Part shown: piece after piece, positions 7,886 to 21,275 of the stretch
Layout of the letters: the number at the start of each line of letters is the position of its first letter
Numbering within the stretch: position 1 is the stretch's first letter
DNA from: Marinobacterium sp.
GTDB lineage: Bacteria; Pseudomonadota; Gammaproteobacteria; Pseudomonadales; Balneatricaceae
DNA: 64,000 nt
Direction of reading: 5' to 3'
Assembly: GCA_025800125.1 (NCBI GenBank)
Contig: JAOXSF010000026.1
Coordinates: forward strand, 1-64,000
Program-made: the position numbers and the translations under genes
Notes under the pieces: generated by a model
What the model was told of the DNA's origin: nothing
What the model saw: only the letters and a program-made list of their open reading frames with translations
The model's database searches: none

Positions 7886-9867
7886 TTCCTGAACTGGGTG
7901 AATATTCACTGATTCTGGCACTTTGCCTCTCAACATTACTGGCAACTGTTCCTCTTGTAGGTACTTTCAGTAATAACCCGCTATGGATGGGGTTTGCGCG
8001 ACCATTAGCCACAGGTATGTTTCTGTTTCTGTGTGTCAGTATGCTATGCCTTGGCTATGCATTTGTAAGCGATGATTTCTCTGTAAAGTATGTTGCTTCA
8101 AATTCCAATACTGCATTGCCTGTCTGGTATAAAGTCAGTGCAATCTGGGGCGGTCATGAAGGTTCGCTGCTGCTCTGGGTGCTGATTCTCAGTGGTTGGA
8201 CTTGGGCGGTTGCTGTTAGAAGTGAAAACCTGCCACTCGATATTGTAGCGCGTGTACTGTCTGTTATGGGCATGATTGGTATTGGCTTCTTGTTGTTTAC
8301 TCTGTTGACCTCCTCCCCATTTGAGCGCTTGCTGCCCGATAGCCCTGCTGAAGGAGGTGATCTTAACCCGCTGTTGCAGGATATCGGTCTGATTATCCAT
8401 CCTCCTCTGCTTTATATGGGTTATGTCGGGTTCTCGGTTGCTTTTGCATTTGCTATTGCTGCCTTGCTCAGTGGTCAGCTTGATGCTGCCTGGGCTCGCT
8501 GGTCACGCCCATGGACCAATATTGCTTGGGCATTCCTGACGGTAGGGATCGCAACAGGTAGCTGGTGGGCATACTATGAGCTAGGTTGGGGCGGCTGGTG
8601 GTTCTGGGATCCTGTTGAGAACGCATCCTTTATGCCATGGCTGGTAGGTACTGCGTTGATTCATAGTCTAGCCGTTACGGAAAAACGTGGTGTTTTTAAA
8701 AGCTGGACGGTATTGCTGGCCATCTTCACTTTCTCCCTGAGTTTGTTGGGCACATTCCTGGTGCGCTCCGGTGTGCTTACGTCTGTACATGCTTTTGCAT
8801 CGGATCCGGCGCGTGGTTACTTCATTCTGATTTTCCTGGCAATTGTCATTGGTAGCTCTCTGCTTTTGTATGCTATGCGTGCGAGCCAGGTGAAAAGTGA
8901 ATCCAGTTTTGAGCTGTTTTCCCGTGAGACGTTTCTGCTGGGTAACAATATTCTGCTTAGTGTGACGGCAATGATGGTCTTGTTAGGGACTTTGTACCCA
9001 CTGGTAATTGATGCACTGGGAATGGGTAAAATCTCAGTGGGGCCACCATACTTTAACGCTATGTTTATTCCATTAATGTCTCTGCTGACTGGGTTGCTGG
9101 CTGTAGGAGCCTTGAGTCGCTGGAAGCGTACAGAAATGTCTTTGCTGGTTCGGCAATTGGCTTTGCCCGCGATTGTCAGTGTTGTTGCGGGTATGGCATT
9201 TCCTGTTTTATACGGTGATGGCTTTGAGCTGGCTGTTGCCCTGTCCATGGCGCTTGCGTTCTGGGTGACTGCCTCTGTGCTACGAGATATCTACAATCGT
9301 ACAGGGCAGCGAAAAAATCCTCTCTCTGCTCTTGTGTCTTTACCGCGTAGTTTCGTAGGCATGCAGCTGGCGCATCTTGGGGTAGCAATTACCCTGGTTG
9401 GTATTGTATTGGTATCGGTGTACACCGAAGAGCGTGACCTGCGTATGGCGCCAGGTGAGCGAGTTGAATTCCGCGAATTCAGTTTTCAGTTTAATGGTTC
9501 CATGCCAGTACAGGGGCCAAACTATCGAGCTGATCGAGGTCAGATCCAGGTGTTCCGTGATGGGGAGCGATATTCAGTGTTATATCCAGAGAAACGTCTG
9601 TATACCGCCCGCGGTAATGTTATGACAGAAGCAGCTATTGATCCGGGCCTGTTTGGAGATCTATATGTTGCACTGGGTGAACCGCTGGAGGGGGGGGCCT
9701 GGGCTGTACGTGTGCAGAGTAAGCCGTTTGTCCGTTGGCTCTGGTTGGGAGGTCTGTTTATGACGTTTGGTGGCCTGCTTGCGGCAACAGATGCACGTTA
9801 TCGACGTAAACGTAAGCAGAAAGTGATTGCCGAGCCCGCTGCTGAAGCGCCTGCAGCTACTGCTTGA
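7882..9867 (+). CDS. ccmF: Cytochrome c-type biogenesis protein CcmF
   Basis: A 661-residue polytopic protein, the core of the System I cytochrome c synthetase. The tryptophan-rich motif [12 protein letters not shown] lies at residues 236-247. Conserved histidines sit in WGGHEGS (~92) and [11 protein letters not shown] (~173). It transfers heme from CcmE to the CXXCH motif of apocytochromes with CcmH and CcmI. It overlaps ccmE by 4 bases. Confidence 0.96.
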   Translation: MIPELGEYSLILALCLSTLLATVPLVGTFSNNPLWMGFARPLATGMFLFLCVSMLCLGYAFVSDDFSVKYVASNSNTALPVWYKVSAIWGGHEGSLLLWVLILSGWTWAVAVRSENLPLDIVARVLSVMGMIGIGFLLFTLLTSSPFERLLPDSPAEGGDLNPLLQDIGLIIHPPLLYMGYVGFSVAFAFAIAALLSGQLDAAWARWSRPWTNIAWAFLTVGIATGSWWAYYELGWGGWWFWDPVENASFMPWLVGTALIHSLAVTEKRGVFKSWTVLLAIFTFSLSLLGTFLVRSGVLTSVHAFASDPARGYFILIFLAIVIGSSLLLYAMRASQVKSESSFELFSRETFLLGNNILLSVTAMMVLLGTLYPLVIDALGMGKISVGPPYFNAMFIPLMSLLTGLLAVGALSRWKRTEMSLLVRQLALPAIVSVVAGMAFPVLYGDGFELAVALSMALAFWVTASVLRDIYNRTGQRKNPLSALVSLPRSFVGMQLAHLGVAITLVGIVLVSVYTEERDLRMAPGERVEFREFSFQFNGSMPVQGPNYRADRGQIQVFRDGERYSVLYPEKRLYTARGNVMTEAAIDPGLFGDLYVALGEPLEGGAWAVRVQSKPFVRWLWLGGLFMTFGGLLAATDARYRRKRKQKVIAEPAAEAPAATA

Positions 9868-9878
9868 GGAGAGAATTG

Positions 9879-10418
9879 ATGCGTCGTTTTGTTGTTTTTA
9901 TTCCGTTGGTGCTGTTCTTCGGGCTGGGAATCTTACTATGGCGAGGTTTGCAGCTGGACCCAAGCGAACTGCCATCTGCTCTGATTGATAAACCGATGCC
10001 AACATTTTCGCTACCATCTTTACAGACACCGGATAAAACGTTGACTGAACAGGATCTCAAGTTTGGTGAGCCTGTTTTACTGAATGTATGGGCGACCTGG
10101 TGCCCTTCCTGTAAAGCTGAGCATGCCCAACTCAATCGTATTGCTGAGCAGGGGGTCAAAATTGTCGGTATCAACTATAAGGATGACCGTGGAAAAGCGA
10201 AGGTCTGGTTAGAAAAATACCTGAACCCCTACATGGTCAATATTTATGACGAAAAAGGTACGCTTGGCTTGGATCTTGGGGTCTACGGTGCACCTGAAAC
10301 CTATGTTATTGATGCTCAGGGGGTTATCCGTTACAAGCATGTAGGTGTGGTTGATGCCAGAGTCTGGCAGCAGTTGGAAGCCATTATTGCGAAGCTGAAT
10401 AACGGAGAGGCGTCATGA
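9879..10418 (+). CDS. ccmG: Thiol:disulfide interchange protein CcmG/DsbE
   Basis: A 179-residue membrane-anchored periplasmic thioredoxin. The active site is WCPSC (cysteines 75 and 78 counted from the ATG). It has the GVYGAPETYVID segment with the cis-proline typical of DsbE. It keeps apocytochrome c thiols reduced for heme attachment. I chose ATG at 9879 because GAGGAGA sits 6-8 bases upstream; the in-frame TTG at 9864 would place the site inside the gene. It overlaps ccmH by ATGA. Confidence 0.94.
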   Translation: MRRFVVFIPLVLFFGLGILLWRGLQLDPSELPSALIDKPMPTFSLPSLQTPDKTLTEQDLKFGEPVLLNVWATWCPSCKAEHAQLNRIAEQGVKIVGINYKDDRGKAKVWLEKYLNPYMVNIYDEKGTLGLDLGVYGAPETYVIDAQGVIRYKHVGVVDARVWQQLEAIIAKLNNGEAS

Positions 10419-10948
10419 AGTGGTTGCTGATGAGTTTTCTGTTACCGCTATTGCTGACGGTGCAGGTTCAGGCCGCCATTGATACTTATGAATTCAGAGA
10501 TGAGGCTAGCCGAGAACGTTTTCGTCAATTGACAGAAGAGCTGCGCTGTCCAAAGTGTCAAAATCAGAATCTGGCTGACTCCAATTCGCCCATCGCTAAA
10601 GATCTACGTACGGAAGTACACCGTATGCTTGGTGAAAATCAGAGTGACGATGAAATTGTTGACTTCATGGTGGCTCGATACGGTGAGTTTGTGCTGTATA
10701 AACCGCGTAAAAATGCTAGTACCTGGATACTCTGGTATGGCCCTTTTGTATTACTGGGGGTTGGCGTTGCTGTATTGTTGTTTATTGCACGCCGAAAACG
10801 TCGCCAGCCTGCTGGCATTGATCGTGCCGACGCTGATAACAGCGAAGTAGAGCTGGACAGCAGTACACCTTCTGAAACAGCAGTGGGCTGTCTGAGTGCA
10901 GCAGAGCAGCAGCGCCTGAATGAACTACTGCAGGGTGATAAGAAATGA
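10415..10948 (+). CDS. ccmH: Cytochrome c biogenesis protein CcmH
   Basis: A 177-residue protein with a cleavable signal peptide (residues 1-20, ending QVQA), the redox motif RCPKCQ (C45, C48) followed by NLADSNSPIAKDLR, and one membrane helix (YGPFVLLGVGVAVLLFI). It acts with CcmG in thiol reduction and with CcmF/I in heme ligation. The tail after residue ~130 is longer than in many CcmH proteins. Its stop overlaps the ccmI start. Confidence 0.94.
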   Translation: MKWLLMSFLLPLLLTVQVQAAIDTYEFRDEASRERFRQLTEELRCPKCQNQNLADSNSPIAKDLRTEVHRMLGENQSDDEIVDFMVARYGEFVLYKPRKNASTWILWYGPFVLLGVGVAVLLFIARRKRRQPAGIDRADADNSEVELDSSTPSETAVGCLSAAEQQRLNELLQGDKK

Positions 10949-12186
10949 TGGGTTTATGGGGTGGTATTGCTGCACTGACATTGCTGGCGCTGGTGTTTAT
11001 TTTCCTGCCCTTTATACGGGCGCGAGTGCAGCAACAGTTACCCTGTGCTAAGGATCGGCGTCAGCAAAATATTGATATTTTCAAAGATCGTTTAACTGAA
11101 CTGGAGCGAGAGCGTGCACGCGGTACGCTGTGTGAGGAAGCTTTTACCCAGCTGAAGCTGGAGCTGGAAAAAAACCTGCTAGGAGATGTTGTTGAGGTTG
11201 CTCAGAAATCTCCTGTACAGGTCGGTAACCCTCAGTTGGCCACAGTTGCCCTGCTTGCTTTGATTACAGCTAGTGCTTCTATGGGCATTTATGCCAGCCT
11301 GGGCAGTTATCAGGAGCTGAATATTGCTCAGCAGCGTCAGGAAATGCGGGCTAATGGGCGTACTCCGACGGTTGAGGAAGCGATTGCAACACTGCAGGAT
11401 GAACTGAAAGTTCGACCGGATAATCCAGAGGGTTGGTATATGCTGGCAACAACCTTCATGAATTTGGGACGCTATATGGAAGGTGCTGATGCCTTGCAAC
11501 AGGTGCTTAATACCTTGCCACAGGATACTCCGCAATATTCTGGCATTATGGGGCAGTATGCACAGGCGCGTTATTTTGCCTTGGGTAACCGTATTACACC
11601 TGAGTTACGGCAACATATTGATCGCACACTGGAAGTAGATCCGAAGGAGATGACAACGCTAGGTCTGTTGGGTATAGATGCCTTTGAAAATAAGCAATAT
11701 CAGGTGGCATTGGGTTACTGGAATCAGGCATTACAGACAGCACAGGGACAGGCTGCAGAATCGTTACGCACTGGGATCAGCAAGGCGCGGCAAGCGTTGA
11801 AAGAACAGGGGGGGGGCATCGCTTCGGCTGAGCCTGCCACAGCTAGTCTGTCGGTTAAAGTGTCCCTTGATGCAGGCCTGCTATCTCGCGTCAGTCCTGA
11901 GCAGACGGTGTTTATCTTTGCGCGCCCGGTTGATGGGCGTATGCCTCTTGCTGCAGTGAAGTTGAAAGTTGCTGATTTGCCAACCACAATTACGCTTGAT
12001 GACAGCATGGCGATGATGCCTCAGGCTAGGCTTTCTTCCGTGGATACGGTTGAAGTGAATGCCAAGGTATCAATGTCTGGTACGCCTGAAGCAGCACCGG
12101 GTGACCTTTTTGGTCGGTTATCACCGGTATCGGTAAAAGGCGGTAATACTGTGCTACGATTGGTAATTGATCAGGTTGTACAATAA
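10945..12186 (+). CDS. ccmI: Apocytochrome c chaperone CcmI
   Basis: A 413-residue protein with two N-terminal membrane segments separated by a coiled-coil loop (RQQNIDIFKDRLTELERERARG), then periplasmic TPR-like repeats (RPDNPEGWYMLATTFMNLGRY onward). The C-terminal domain carries a VSLDAGLLSRVSPEQTVFIFAR-type beta segment. CcmI delivers apocytochrome c to the CcmF/H ligation complex. It is the last gene of the operon and is followed by a clear terminator. Confidence 0.92.
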   Translation: MMGLWGGIAALTLLALVFIFLPFIRARVQQQLPCAKDRRQQNIDIFKDRLTELERERARGTLCEEAFTQLKLELEKNLLGDVVEVAQKSPVQVGNPQLATVALLALITASASMGIYASLGSYQELNIAQQRQEMRANGRTPTVEEAIATLQDELKVRPDNPEGWYMLATTFMNLGRYMEGADALQQVLNTLPQDTPQYSGIMGQYAQARYFALGNRITPELRQHIDRTLEVDPKEMTTLGLLGIDAFENKQYQVALGYWNQALQTAQGQAAESLRTGISKARQALKEQGGGIASAEPATASLSVKVSLDAGLLSRVSPEQTVFIFARPVDGRMPLAAVKLKVADLPTTITLDDSMAMMPQARLSSVDTVEVNAKVSMSGTPEAAPGDLFGRLSPVSVKGGNTVLRLVIDQVVQ

Positions 12187-12191
12187 AAAAG

Positions 12192-12215
12192 AAAGCCCGT
12201 TAAGGGCTTTTTTTA
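12192..12215 (+). terminator. Terminator of the ccm operon
   Basis: AAAGCCC pairs with GGGCTTT around a short GTTAA loop, and a run of T follows, just after the ccmI stop. Confidence 0.85.
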
Positions 12216-12318
12216 TACTCAGCTGGCTATAAATATGCCCCTGTCGTTTCATTTATGACACGCTCGTTTTATAGTGACACGCGTATTTTGGCATGAAGAA
12301 TGAGAACTGATTGATCGT

Positions 12319-14826
12319 ATGGAAACCGGTCTGCGTGAATGGCTTATTATTGGTGGCTGTGCGCTGGTAGTACTGATTATTGCTGATGGCTGGCGCCGGA
12401 TGCGTAAAGGTAAAAACCAGCTGAAGATGGATATTGAAGCACCTCCGGCGGATATTTCGGGGGAGACAGCTAATGATTACAACCCGGAACTTCCTAATGG
12501 TGGTGCCAGGCCCGTTGCTGCAGTAGAACCGGTTTCACCGGATTCTGCCAAGCAGTCTGTGCCTGAAGAGCCGGCAGAAACTTGTTCTGTAACTGAGTTT
12601 GAGCCATCCCTGGCGGAGTCTACTTCTGAACAGTCGGCCGAATCACCGCTGAACTACTCAGAGGAAAAAAAAGGGCAGAATATGGTGGGGCTGGATACGT
12701 CCAGCCTGTCTGTGGCTGATCTGGCTGATTCACGTCTAGAACCTACATTCACGATAGACCCGTCAGGAATGGAGGTTTCTGACATCGGCGGTATCACATC
12801 CGTTACAGCGCCTGACATAAGTGTTTCGGAAGGTATTACTGCTTCTGCTGGTACTAAAACCCCTGATGTTCCTGGACAGACAATACTGCAGGCTCAATCA
12901 GAGGGAGGATTGCATACGGAGAAGGCTGACGAAGAAGTGCCGTCAGTGAAAGACTCTGAGCAAACAGATAGGCTTGTTCAGCCTGTGCTGCCGACAATTG
13001 ATAGCTCCGAGCCGTTAAAAACAGATATTAGCGGTCATATACCGGTGACCTCGCTGGACATAGGTATGAATCGAGTTGTTGCTGATGTTGTTGTATCGGA
13101 CGACACCATGCCAGATATTGATGAAGTGATGGCTGCAACAGCTGATCTTGGTCGAGGTGTTGTGGTCGAAGAAGAGATTATGACCAGCGCAGCGTTGTTT
13201 GAAGCCATTGAAAAGTCCAGACTGCGTCGTCGTGCCAGCCAGCAGTCTTTGGATGCTGAAACGTTAAATGACTCGGTCGTTATAGCGTCTGAAGCTGAGT
13301 ATACAACGCTCCTTGATCCCTCTGCTTCTGAAAGTGCAAAATCTGAGTCAGGTGCTTCGGATGATGCGGTGGCTGAAAATGACGTTAAAAAAAGTGAAGG
13401 TTATCCTGTCAGTGATGGAGCCCTGGAATCAGATGCTATTCTAGAGAACGAAACGCCAGTAACTACACGGGACAGGCGTCCAGACCCGTTGCTCCAGCCC
13501 ACTGCTGTTGAAGTACCGGTGTTGGTGGCAGCACCAGAAAATGAGTCTTCTCAGGGCCCTATAGAGGTCAGTATTACAGAGCGTACTGATGATCCTCTGA
13601 TGATCGGACTGGTGGATGAGCTGCTGGATGATATACCGTCTATTCTGCATATAGATCATCAGTCTGATAACGTTGAGATTGAGCAGTTTGAACAGGCTTA
13701 TACCCAGCAGACGCATGAGACAGTGGTTGAGCAACAAACAATTGCATCCTCTGCTTCTGAATATCGGGCGATAGAGCAACAGGCTGAGCCGATGATGTCC
13801 GTAGATGAGACTGATCTGGAGCTGGAGTTGCCAGAAGAGTTTCGACCACAGCCATCTGAGCCAGCTATGAGCTCGGCCATATCTCGGCGCTCTCCAATAT
13901 CACAGGGGTCTGACCATGCTGTTAATGGCCAGAACGCTCCAGAGCTGCCATCTGTTGTAGAGTCTGTTGCTACGCCTGAAGCAACTTTGCAGGTAGATCC
14001 GCAGCTTGGGACAGAAGCTCACGCAAGGTCAGAACAGCTCAGAGCAGTACAACAGTCGATGACTGTTACGGATGAGGTGCTCGCTTCTGAGTCGGTACCA
14101 GCAGCGTTTGCATCTCCTGATGAGTCATTTGTTGATGTCAATTCGTCTTCAATACCTGAGTCAGTGTTTCAGGTATCTGAGCAGGTACAGGAAGACGTGT
14201 CGCCTTCAGAATTGGCTGCTGTGATTTCTGAGCCCATTCAGCCTGTTGCTACGCGCAGAGATAATACGGTGGTTGCCTTCCCCGAACGAGGGCGCGGTAA
14301 TACAGAAACTGTAGAGGCATCAGATAAGACCGATGATGCTACTGCTGCTATGACTGTTAAAGGTGGCAGTTTGAGCCATGAGCCCGAGCCAGAAAATGTC
14401 TTGGTGATGACGGTGGTTTCCGGTAATCGTAATGGCTTTAATGGCCAGGCACTACTCAAGCTTTTGCTGGCTTGTGGTATGCGTTTTGGTGAAATGGAAA
14501 TTTTCCATCGCTTTGAAGATGGCATCGATTCGGGGGCGGTGCAGTTCAGCATGGCTAACGCAACAGGAAGTGGGGTGTTTGATCTGAACCGGATGTCCGA
14601 TATTAATACCCGTGCTGTTACTTTTTTCATGTCCATGGAAGAACCTCGTGAGGTCATGAATGCTTTTGAGTGTATGCTGGCCACAGCAGAAACGCTTGCC
14701 CGTCATCTGGAGGGTGAACTGGTAGATGATAACCGCATGGTGATGCGCCCACAAACCCAGGAACATTATCGCCAGCGGGTACGTGACTATGAGATGAGAA
14801 ACCTCCATCAGCGCTGTTCTGGTTAA
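12319..14826 (+). CDS. zipA: Cell division protein ZipA with a very long linker
   Basis: The N-terminus carries a membrane helix (REWLIIGGCALVVLIIADGW) and then basic residues. The C-terminal ~135 residues match the ZipA FtsZ-binding domain (VLVMTVVSGNRNGFNGQALL, FGEMEIFHR, FDLNRMSDINTRAVTFFMSM). The protein tethers FtsZ to the inner membrane at the septum. ligA follows directly, the usual order. At 835 residues it is far longer than E. coli ZipA (328); the extra length is an acidic, Ser/Glu/Asp-rich linker of about 650 residues. ATG at 12319 has only a weak ribosome site. Confidence 0.92.
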   Translation: METGLREWLIIGGCALVVLIIADGWRRMRKGKNQLKMDIEAPPADISGETANDYNPELPNGGARPVAAVEPVSPDSAKQSVPEEPAETCSVTEFEPSLAESTSEQSAESPLNYSEEKKGQNMVGLDTSSLSVADLADSRLEPTFTIDPSGMEVSDIGGITSVTAPDISVSEGITASAGTKTPDVPGQTILQAQSEGGLHTEKADEEVPSVKDSEQTDRLVQPVLPTIDSSEPLKTDISGHIPVTSLDIGMNRVVADVVVSDDTMPDIDEVMAATADLGRGVVVEEEIMTSAALFEAIEKSRLRRRASQQSLDAETLNDSVVIASEAEYTTLLDPSASESAKSESGASDDAVAENDVKKSEGYPVSDGALESDAILENETPVTTRDRRPDPLLQPTAVEVPVLVAAPENESSQGPIEVSITERTDDPLMIGLVDELLDDIPSILHIDHQSDNVEIEQFEQAYTQQTHETVVEQQTIASSASEYRAIEQQAEPMMSVDETDLELELPEEFRPQPSEPAMSSAISRRSPISQGSDHAVNGQNAPELPSVVESVATPEATLQVDPQLGTEAHARSEQLRAVQQSMTVTDEVLASESVPAAFASPDESFVDVNSSSIPESVFQVSEQVQEDVSPSELAAVISEPIQPVATRRDNTVVAFPERGRGNTETVEASDKTDDATAAMTVKGGSLSHEPEPENVLVMTVVSGNRNGFNGQALLKLLLACGMRFGEMEIFHRFEDGIDSGAVQFSMANATGSGVFDLNRMSDINTRAVTFFMSMEEPREVMNAFECMLATAETLARHLEGELVDDNRMVMRPQTQEHYRQRVRDYEMRNLHQRCSG

Positions 14827-14834
14827 TACTTCAC

Positions 14835-14867
14835 TGGCCGGCCAATAGAATTGCTATTGGCCGGCCA
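14835..14867 (+). terminator. 14-bp perfect inverted repeat between zipA and ligA
   Basis: TGGCCGGCCAATAG (14835-14848) is the exact reverse complement of 14854-14867, with a 5-base loop. It starts 9 bases after the zipA stop. No T run follows, so it may be a processing or stabilising hairpin, or a factor-dependent end. Confidence 0.55.
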
Positions 14868-14931
14868 ACTTTGCTGCCCTGCCTACCGTTGTCAGTTCTA
14901 CTGATATTCTAATTCTTTATATTGTGTCTGA

Positions 14932-17998
<3,067 letters not shown>

Positions 17999-17999
<1 letters not shown>

Positions 18000-18223
18000 T
18001 GCACTGCGTTGAGGTGCCTTGGCAACAACTGTCTGCTCAGGCACTGGATGGCCTTATTGATGAATTTGTCACTCGTGATGGCACTGACTATGGTGAGCAG
18101 GAGATGTCGACCCAGGCTCGCAATCAGCAGGTGCGCGAGCTACTGGCACAGAATCGAGCGGTGATATTGTTCAGTCATGAGTCAGGCCAGTGCAATATTG
18201 TGGCAAGAGAGAAGCTTGCCTGA
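17999..18223 (+). CDS. YheU/UPF0270 family protein
   Basis: A 74-residue protein with the family pattern VPWQQLSAQALDGLIDEFV, then RDGTDYGE and AVILFSHESGQCNIVAREKL. I chose ATG at 17999 because family members start just before the VPWQ motif and because TGATG couples it to the lipoprotein gene. TTG at 17975, with GGAGG 6 bases upstream, would add 8 residues and cannot be excluded. Function is unknown. Confidence 0.82.
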
Positions 18224-18237
18224 TTATAATCCGCTGC
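18224..18237 (+). promoter_or_regulatory. Promoter-like TTATAATCCGCTGC element (copy 1)
   Basis: A perfect TATAAT with a GC-rich discriminator lies immediately after the YheU stop. The same 14 bases occur at 33251-33264. No gene on this strand follows before 21.2 kb, so if active it would drive a short non-coding transcript running into the 3' end of the CBS gene. No good -35 box was found. Confidence 0.3.
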
Positions 18238-18332
18238 CATTTTTATCAGGCCTGGCTTATTTGTGGTGCTACCGGCTTGGTATTACCCAGCCCCCGACGA
18301 ATATCCTGTTGTAGGTGGAGCGGCCTGAAAGT

Positions 18333-18977
18333 TCAGGCCCAGCGCTCCATGTTAGGCCCGGTAATCAGCAATCGCATCAGATCTGTACGACAGATAATAC
18401 CGACTACTTTGTCTTCATCACTGACGATTGGCATACAGCTTATTTCGCGTTCAATAAAGGTAACTGCAACCTGACGAACATCGGTTTCAGGTCGTGCTGC
18501 AATCAGCTTGCGAGAGTACAGTTGTTCAATCGGTTCAAATGATTCAATGCCGTGGCGCAGAAGGTCACGATCTGAAATAACGCCCAGCGGACGTTCATCT
18601 TTCTCTTCTACTACCACCATATAGTGAATGTTCAGTGACTGCATGCGTTGCCAGGTACGTACCACTGTCGCGCCGGGGCCAATGGTGTGTACCGGGTGGC
18701 TCATGATCTGAGAAGCCAGCAGTGCCGGTGGCTCGTCGGTTGGTGGAGCCTGTTCGTTAGTGTCACTGTAAGCCTGTGCCGCACGGCTGCGTTTTTTCTG
18801 CTCTTCCCATTCGGGCAGTGAAAAACGGACATCTCGCGGGTTAACCTGCGGTTTATCACTGCCCTGAAGAGCTGAACTATGGCTGCTGGCAGACAGTTGC
18901 TCCACACCACGTGGTGGAAACAGTGTTTCTACCGGTGTCTTGATTCGGTAGCCATGGTCATACACGATAAAACCCAT
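18333..18977 (-). CDS. CBS-domain protein
   Basis: A 214-residue soluble protein. Two CBS motifs fill the C-terminal half (IMSHPVHTIGPGATVVRTWQ ... LGVISDRDLL, then LIAARPETDVRQVAVTFIER ... VVGIICRTDLMRLL), preceded by a charged ~90-residue N-terminal region with no clear fold. CBS pairs usually bind adenine nucleotides and control attached or partner proteins; no effector domain is visible here. It is a single gene with the ribosome site GGAGGGAG just before the ATG. Confidence 0.88.
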   Translation of the reverse strand: MGFIVYDHGYRIKTPVETLFPPRGVEQLSASSHSSALQGSDKPQVNPRDVRFSLPEWEEQKKRSRAAQAYSDTNEQAPPTDEPPALLASQIMSHPVHTIGPGATVVRTWQRMQSLNIHYMVVVEEKDERPLGVISDRDLLRHGIESFEPIEQLYSRKLIAARPETDVRQVAVTFIEREISCMPIVSDEDKVVGIICRTDLMRLLITGPNMERWA

Positions 18978-19062
18978 ACATCTCCCTCCAGATATGGTGG
19001 TCTGATGATAGCGGAGCTGTTTGAAAAAATCCCTGCAACTACCATAACAGAACAGTTTTATT

Positions 19063-21111
19063 CTATATCGTCTGTCTGATCAGGTTCTTCACCAGAAAAC
19101 GACAGGGATCAACAGCATCGCAGACTTCCCGGTCGGTTGGAAGAGGTTCTGAGCAGATCTGAGCTGCCAGAAGCTCTCCACTGATAGGACAGGTAATCAG
19201 CCCTTTTGATCCATGTCCGACGCTGATAAATAATCCGTGATGACGTGCCGGTGGTGTCAGTGGAAACGGCCAGTGGGCATCTTGGCGTAAGCGTGCATAC
19301 TGTTCGATAAATGTGGGCTGGTCGGGTACTTCACCAACCAGCGGCAGATAGTCATTACTGGCACAACGCCAGCCAACCCGCCCCTGAAGAGATAGCTGGG
19401 CTGGTGTGAACGAGTGCCCCTGTGAAGGTGAATATTGTTTTTCTTGCTGTGGTGTTGTGAGTGATGATGCTAATTGTTGTGCCAGTTCAGGCAGGGCAAC
19501 CGTCAACGTTTTCAGATTATATTGCTGATCCTGATGGCGCAGATCTGTTTCCATATCGGCAATGTCAAAGGTTGCTCCGAAGCAATACTGGCCTTCCAGC
19601 GGTGGTGAAATATAACCATCAGCACAGACCACAGTTTTCAGCGGTGAGATATTTTCAGTCGCTGCATGAGTCACCTGACCACGGATCGGTTTCAGCGGCA
19701 GCATTGCTGTCTGACTGAAAGCCAGACTTTCAGTTGCACAGGCAACGATGACAATAGACGAATATAGTATTTCTGTCTGGCCATGGATTAACCACTGCTG
19801 CTGGTCGATATTGTAGCTTAGCTGATTGACCGGCCAGTTACAGCGTACTTCAATCAGTGGATGTTCACTCAGCCTCTGACACAGTGCTGCCGGGTTGACC
19901 CAGCCTGCAGCCGGGAAAAAAACCGCATCCTGCTGCATATTGTGTCCGGTGATCCGGCTGGCTTGCTCGGTGGTGAGGTGCTGTAGCATCCGGGTTGGAA
20001 TATGGCCTGATTTGATGATCTGCTCAAAACGGCGGCTGACTTTTTCGTTCTGTGCACTGAGTAGTACACCACAGTCATCCCACAGGCGACGTTCAGGGTC
20101 CAGTTGATGCAACCAGCGCTGGCTATATAGCATACCACTGAGATGAAGACGGGATTGCTTGGTGGCTTCCAGAGTCGGTTTAGCGTACAACGCCCCCTGA
20201 CGGTTACCGGAGCCGTTAGCAGCAATCTGAGCCGCGCGCTCAAGCACCTGTACTTTATGTCCGCGTTGTGCAAGTGACCATGCAGCACAGAGCCCTGATA
20301 GCCCGGCCCCGATTACGGTAATACGATTTTCCTCTGATGGCTGGGACAGGTGTCTCTGTGGGCGCTGAAACCAGGGTGCATCATTACGCAGTGGCTGAGT
20401 TTCTGCTTCATAGTCACCGATCAGCATCTCCCGTTTACGGCCAAAACCTGAAATCTTACGAACCTTGAAACCAGCACCCTGTAGTCCACGTTTCACGACC
20501 CCTGCAGCAGTAAAGGTGGCAAAAGTAGTACCTGCATGGGAACAGCGAGCAATATTCCTGAACAGCGTTTCGCTCCACATCTCCGGGTTTTTGGCCGGGG
20601 CAAAGCCATCCAGGAACCAGCCATCGACTCTGGCATCAAGTTGTGGATAACATTCATCAGCATCCCCCAGCATCAGGGTCAGTTGTACCCGGCCATTATC
20701 GAAACTGAGACGGTGAAAACCTGCCAGTGCAGGTGGATACTGAGCGATCAGCTGGTTAGTGCCTGACTTCAACTCTGGTAGCTGGCTCAATGCCTGTTGC
20801 AGATCATCCGGTGCTAATGGGTACTTCTCGACGGAAATGAAATGCAGTTGCTGACCGGGCTGACTATGCTGCAACCAGAGTTGGCGTGCACAGAGAAAAT
20901 TCAGACCGGTACCGAAGCCTGTTTCAGCCAGGGTAAAGTGCTGACCATTAAACTCGGCAAAGCGTTCCGGCAGGCGGTTGCCCTGAATGAAGACGTAGTC
21001 AGTTTCGGCCAGGCCGCCATCCTTATTGAAGTAGATGTCGTCAAATTGTTCGGATACAGGAGTGTTGTCCTGCCAGCTCAGGCTGGCCGGTGTAATCGGG
21101 CGATGCTTCAT
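19063..21111 (-). CDS. mnmC: Bifunctional tRNA modification enzyme MnmC
   Basis: The 682-residue product fuses an N-terminal SAM-dependent methyltransferase (GFGTGLNFL; the DGFAPAKNPEMWS segment) to a C-terminal FAD oxidoreductase (VIGAGLSGLCAAWSLAQRG, a GxGxxG motif). It converts cmnm5s2U to mnm5s2U in the tRNA wobble base. The open frame extends to 21366, but the family start is MKHRPITPASLSW at 21111; the upstream extension is low-complexity and overlaps the divergent dehydrogenase. Length is close to E. coli MnmC (668). Confidence 0.95.
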   Translation of the reverse strand: MKHRPITPASLSWQDNTPVSEQFDDIYFNKDGGLAETDYVFIQGNRLPERFAEFNGQHFTLAETGFGTGLNFLCARQLWLQHSQPGQQLHFISVEKYPLAPDDLQQALSQLPELKSGTNQLIAQYPPALAGFHRLSFDNGRVQLTLMLGDADECYPQLDARVDGWFLDGFAPAKNPEMWSETLFRNIARCSHAGTTFATFTAAGVVKRGLQGAGFKVRKISGFGRKREMLIGDYEAETQPLRNDAPWFQRPQRHLSQPSEENRITVIGAGLSGLCAAWSLAQRGHKVQVLERAAQIAANGSGNRQGALYAKPTLEATKQSRLHLSGMLYSQRWLHQLDPERRLWDDCGVLLSAQNEKVSRRFEQIIKSGHIPTRMLQHLTTEQASRITGHNMQQDAVFFPAAGWVNPAALCQRLSEHPLIEVRCNWPVNQLSYNIDQQQWLIHGQTEILYSSIVIVACATESLAFSQTAMLPLKPIRGQVTHAATENISPLKTVVCADGYISPPLEGQYCFGATFDIADMETDLRHQDQQYNLKTLTVALPELAQQLASSLTTPQQEKQYSPSQGHSFTPAQLSLQGRVGWRCASNDYLPLVGEVPDQPTFIEQYARLRQDAHWPFPLTPPARHHGLFISVGHGSKGLITCPISGELLAAQICSEPLPTDREVCDAVDPCRFLVKNLIRQTI

Positions 21112-21275
21112 AACGAAAATGTTACCGTCTGGTGGTATTCTACGCGCAGAAAAACCGGTAGCCGCACTAAAGTAGACGCGGGGCCCCGTTCTCGCGGCCA
21201 TCCTACCATGACTGGCCTGTGCAGGCGCAGCAGGCAATAACAGACCAGGGCGGGTTCCTGATATATGGTACAGAT

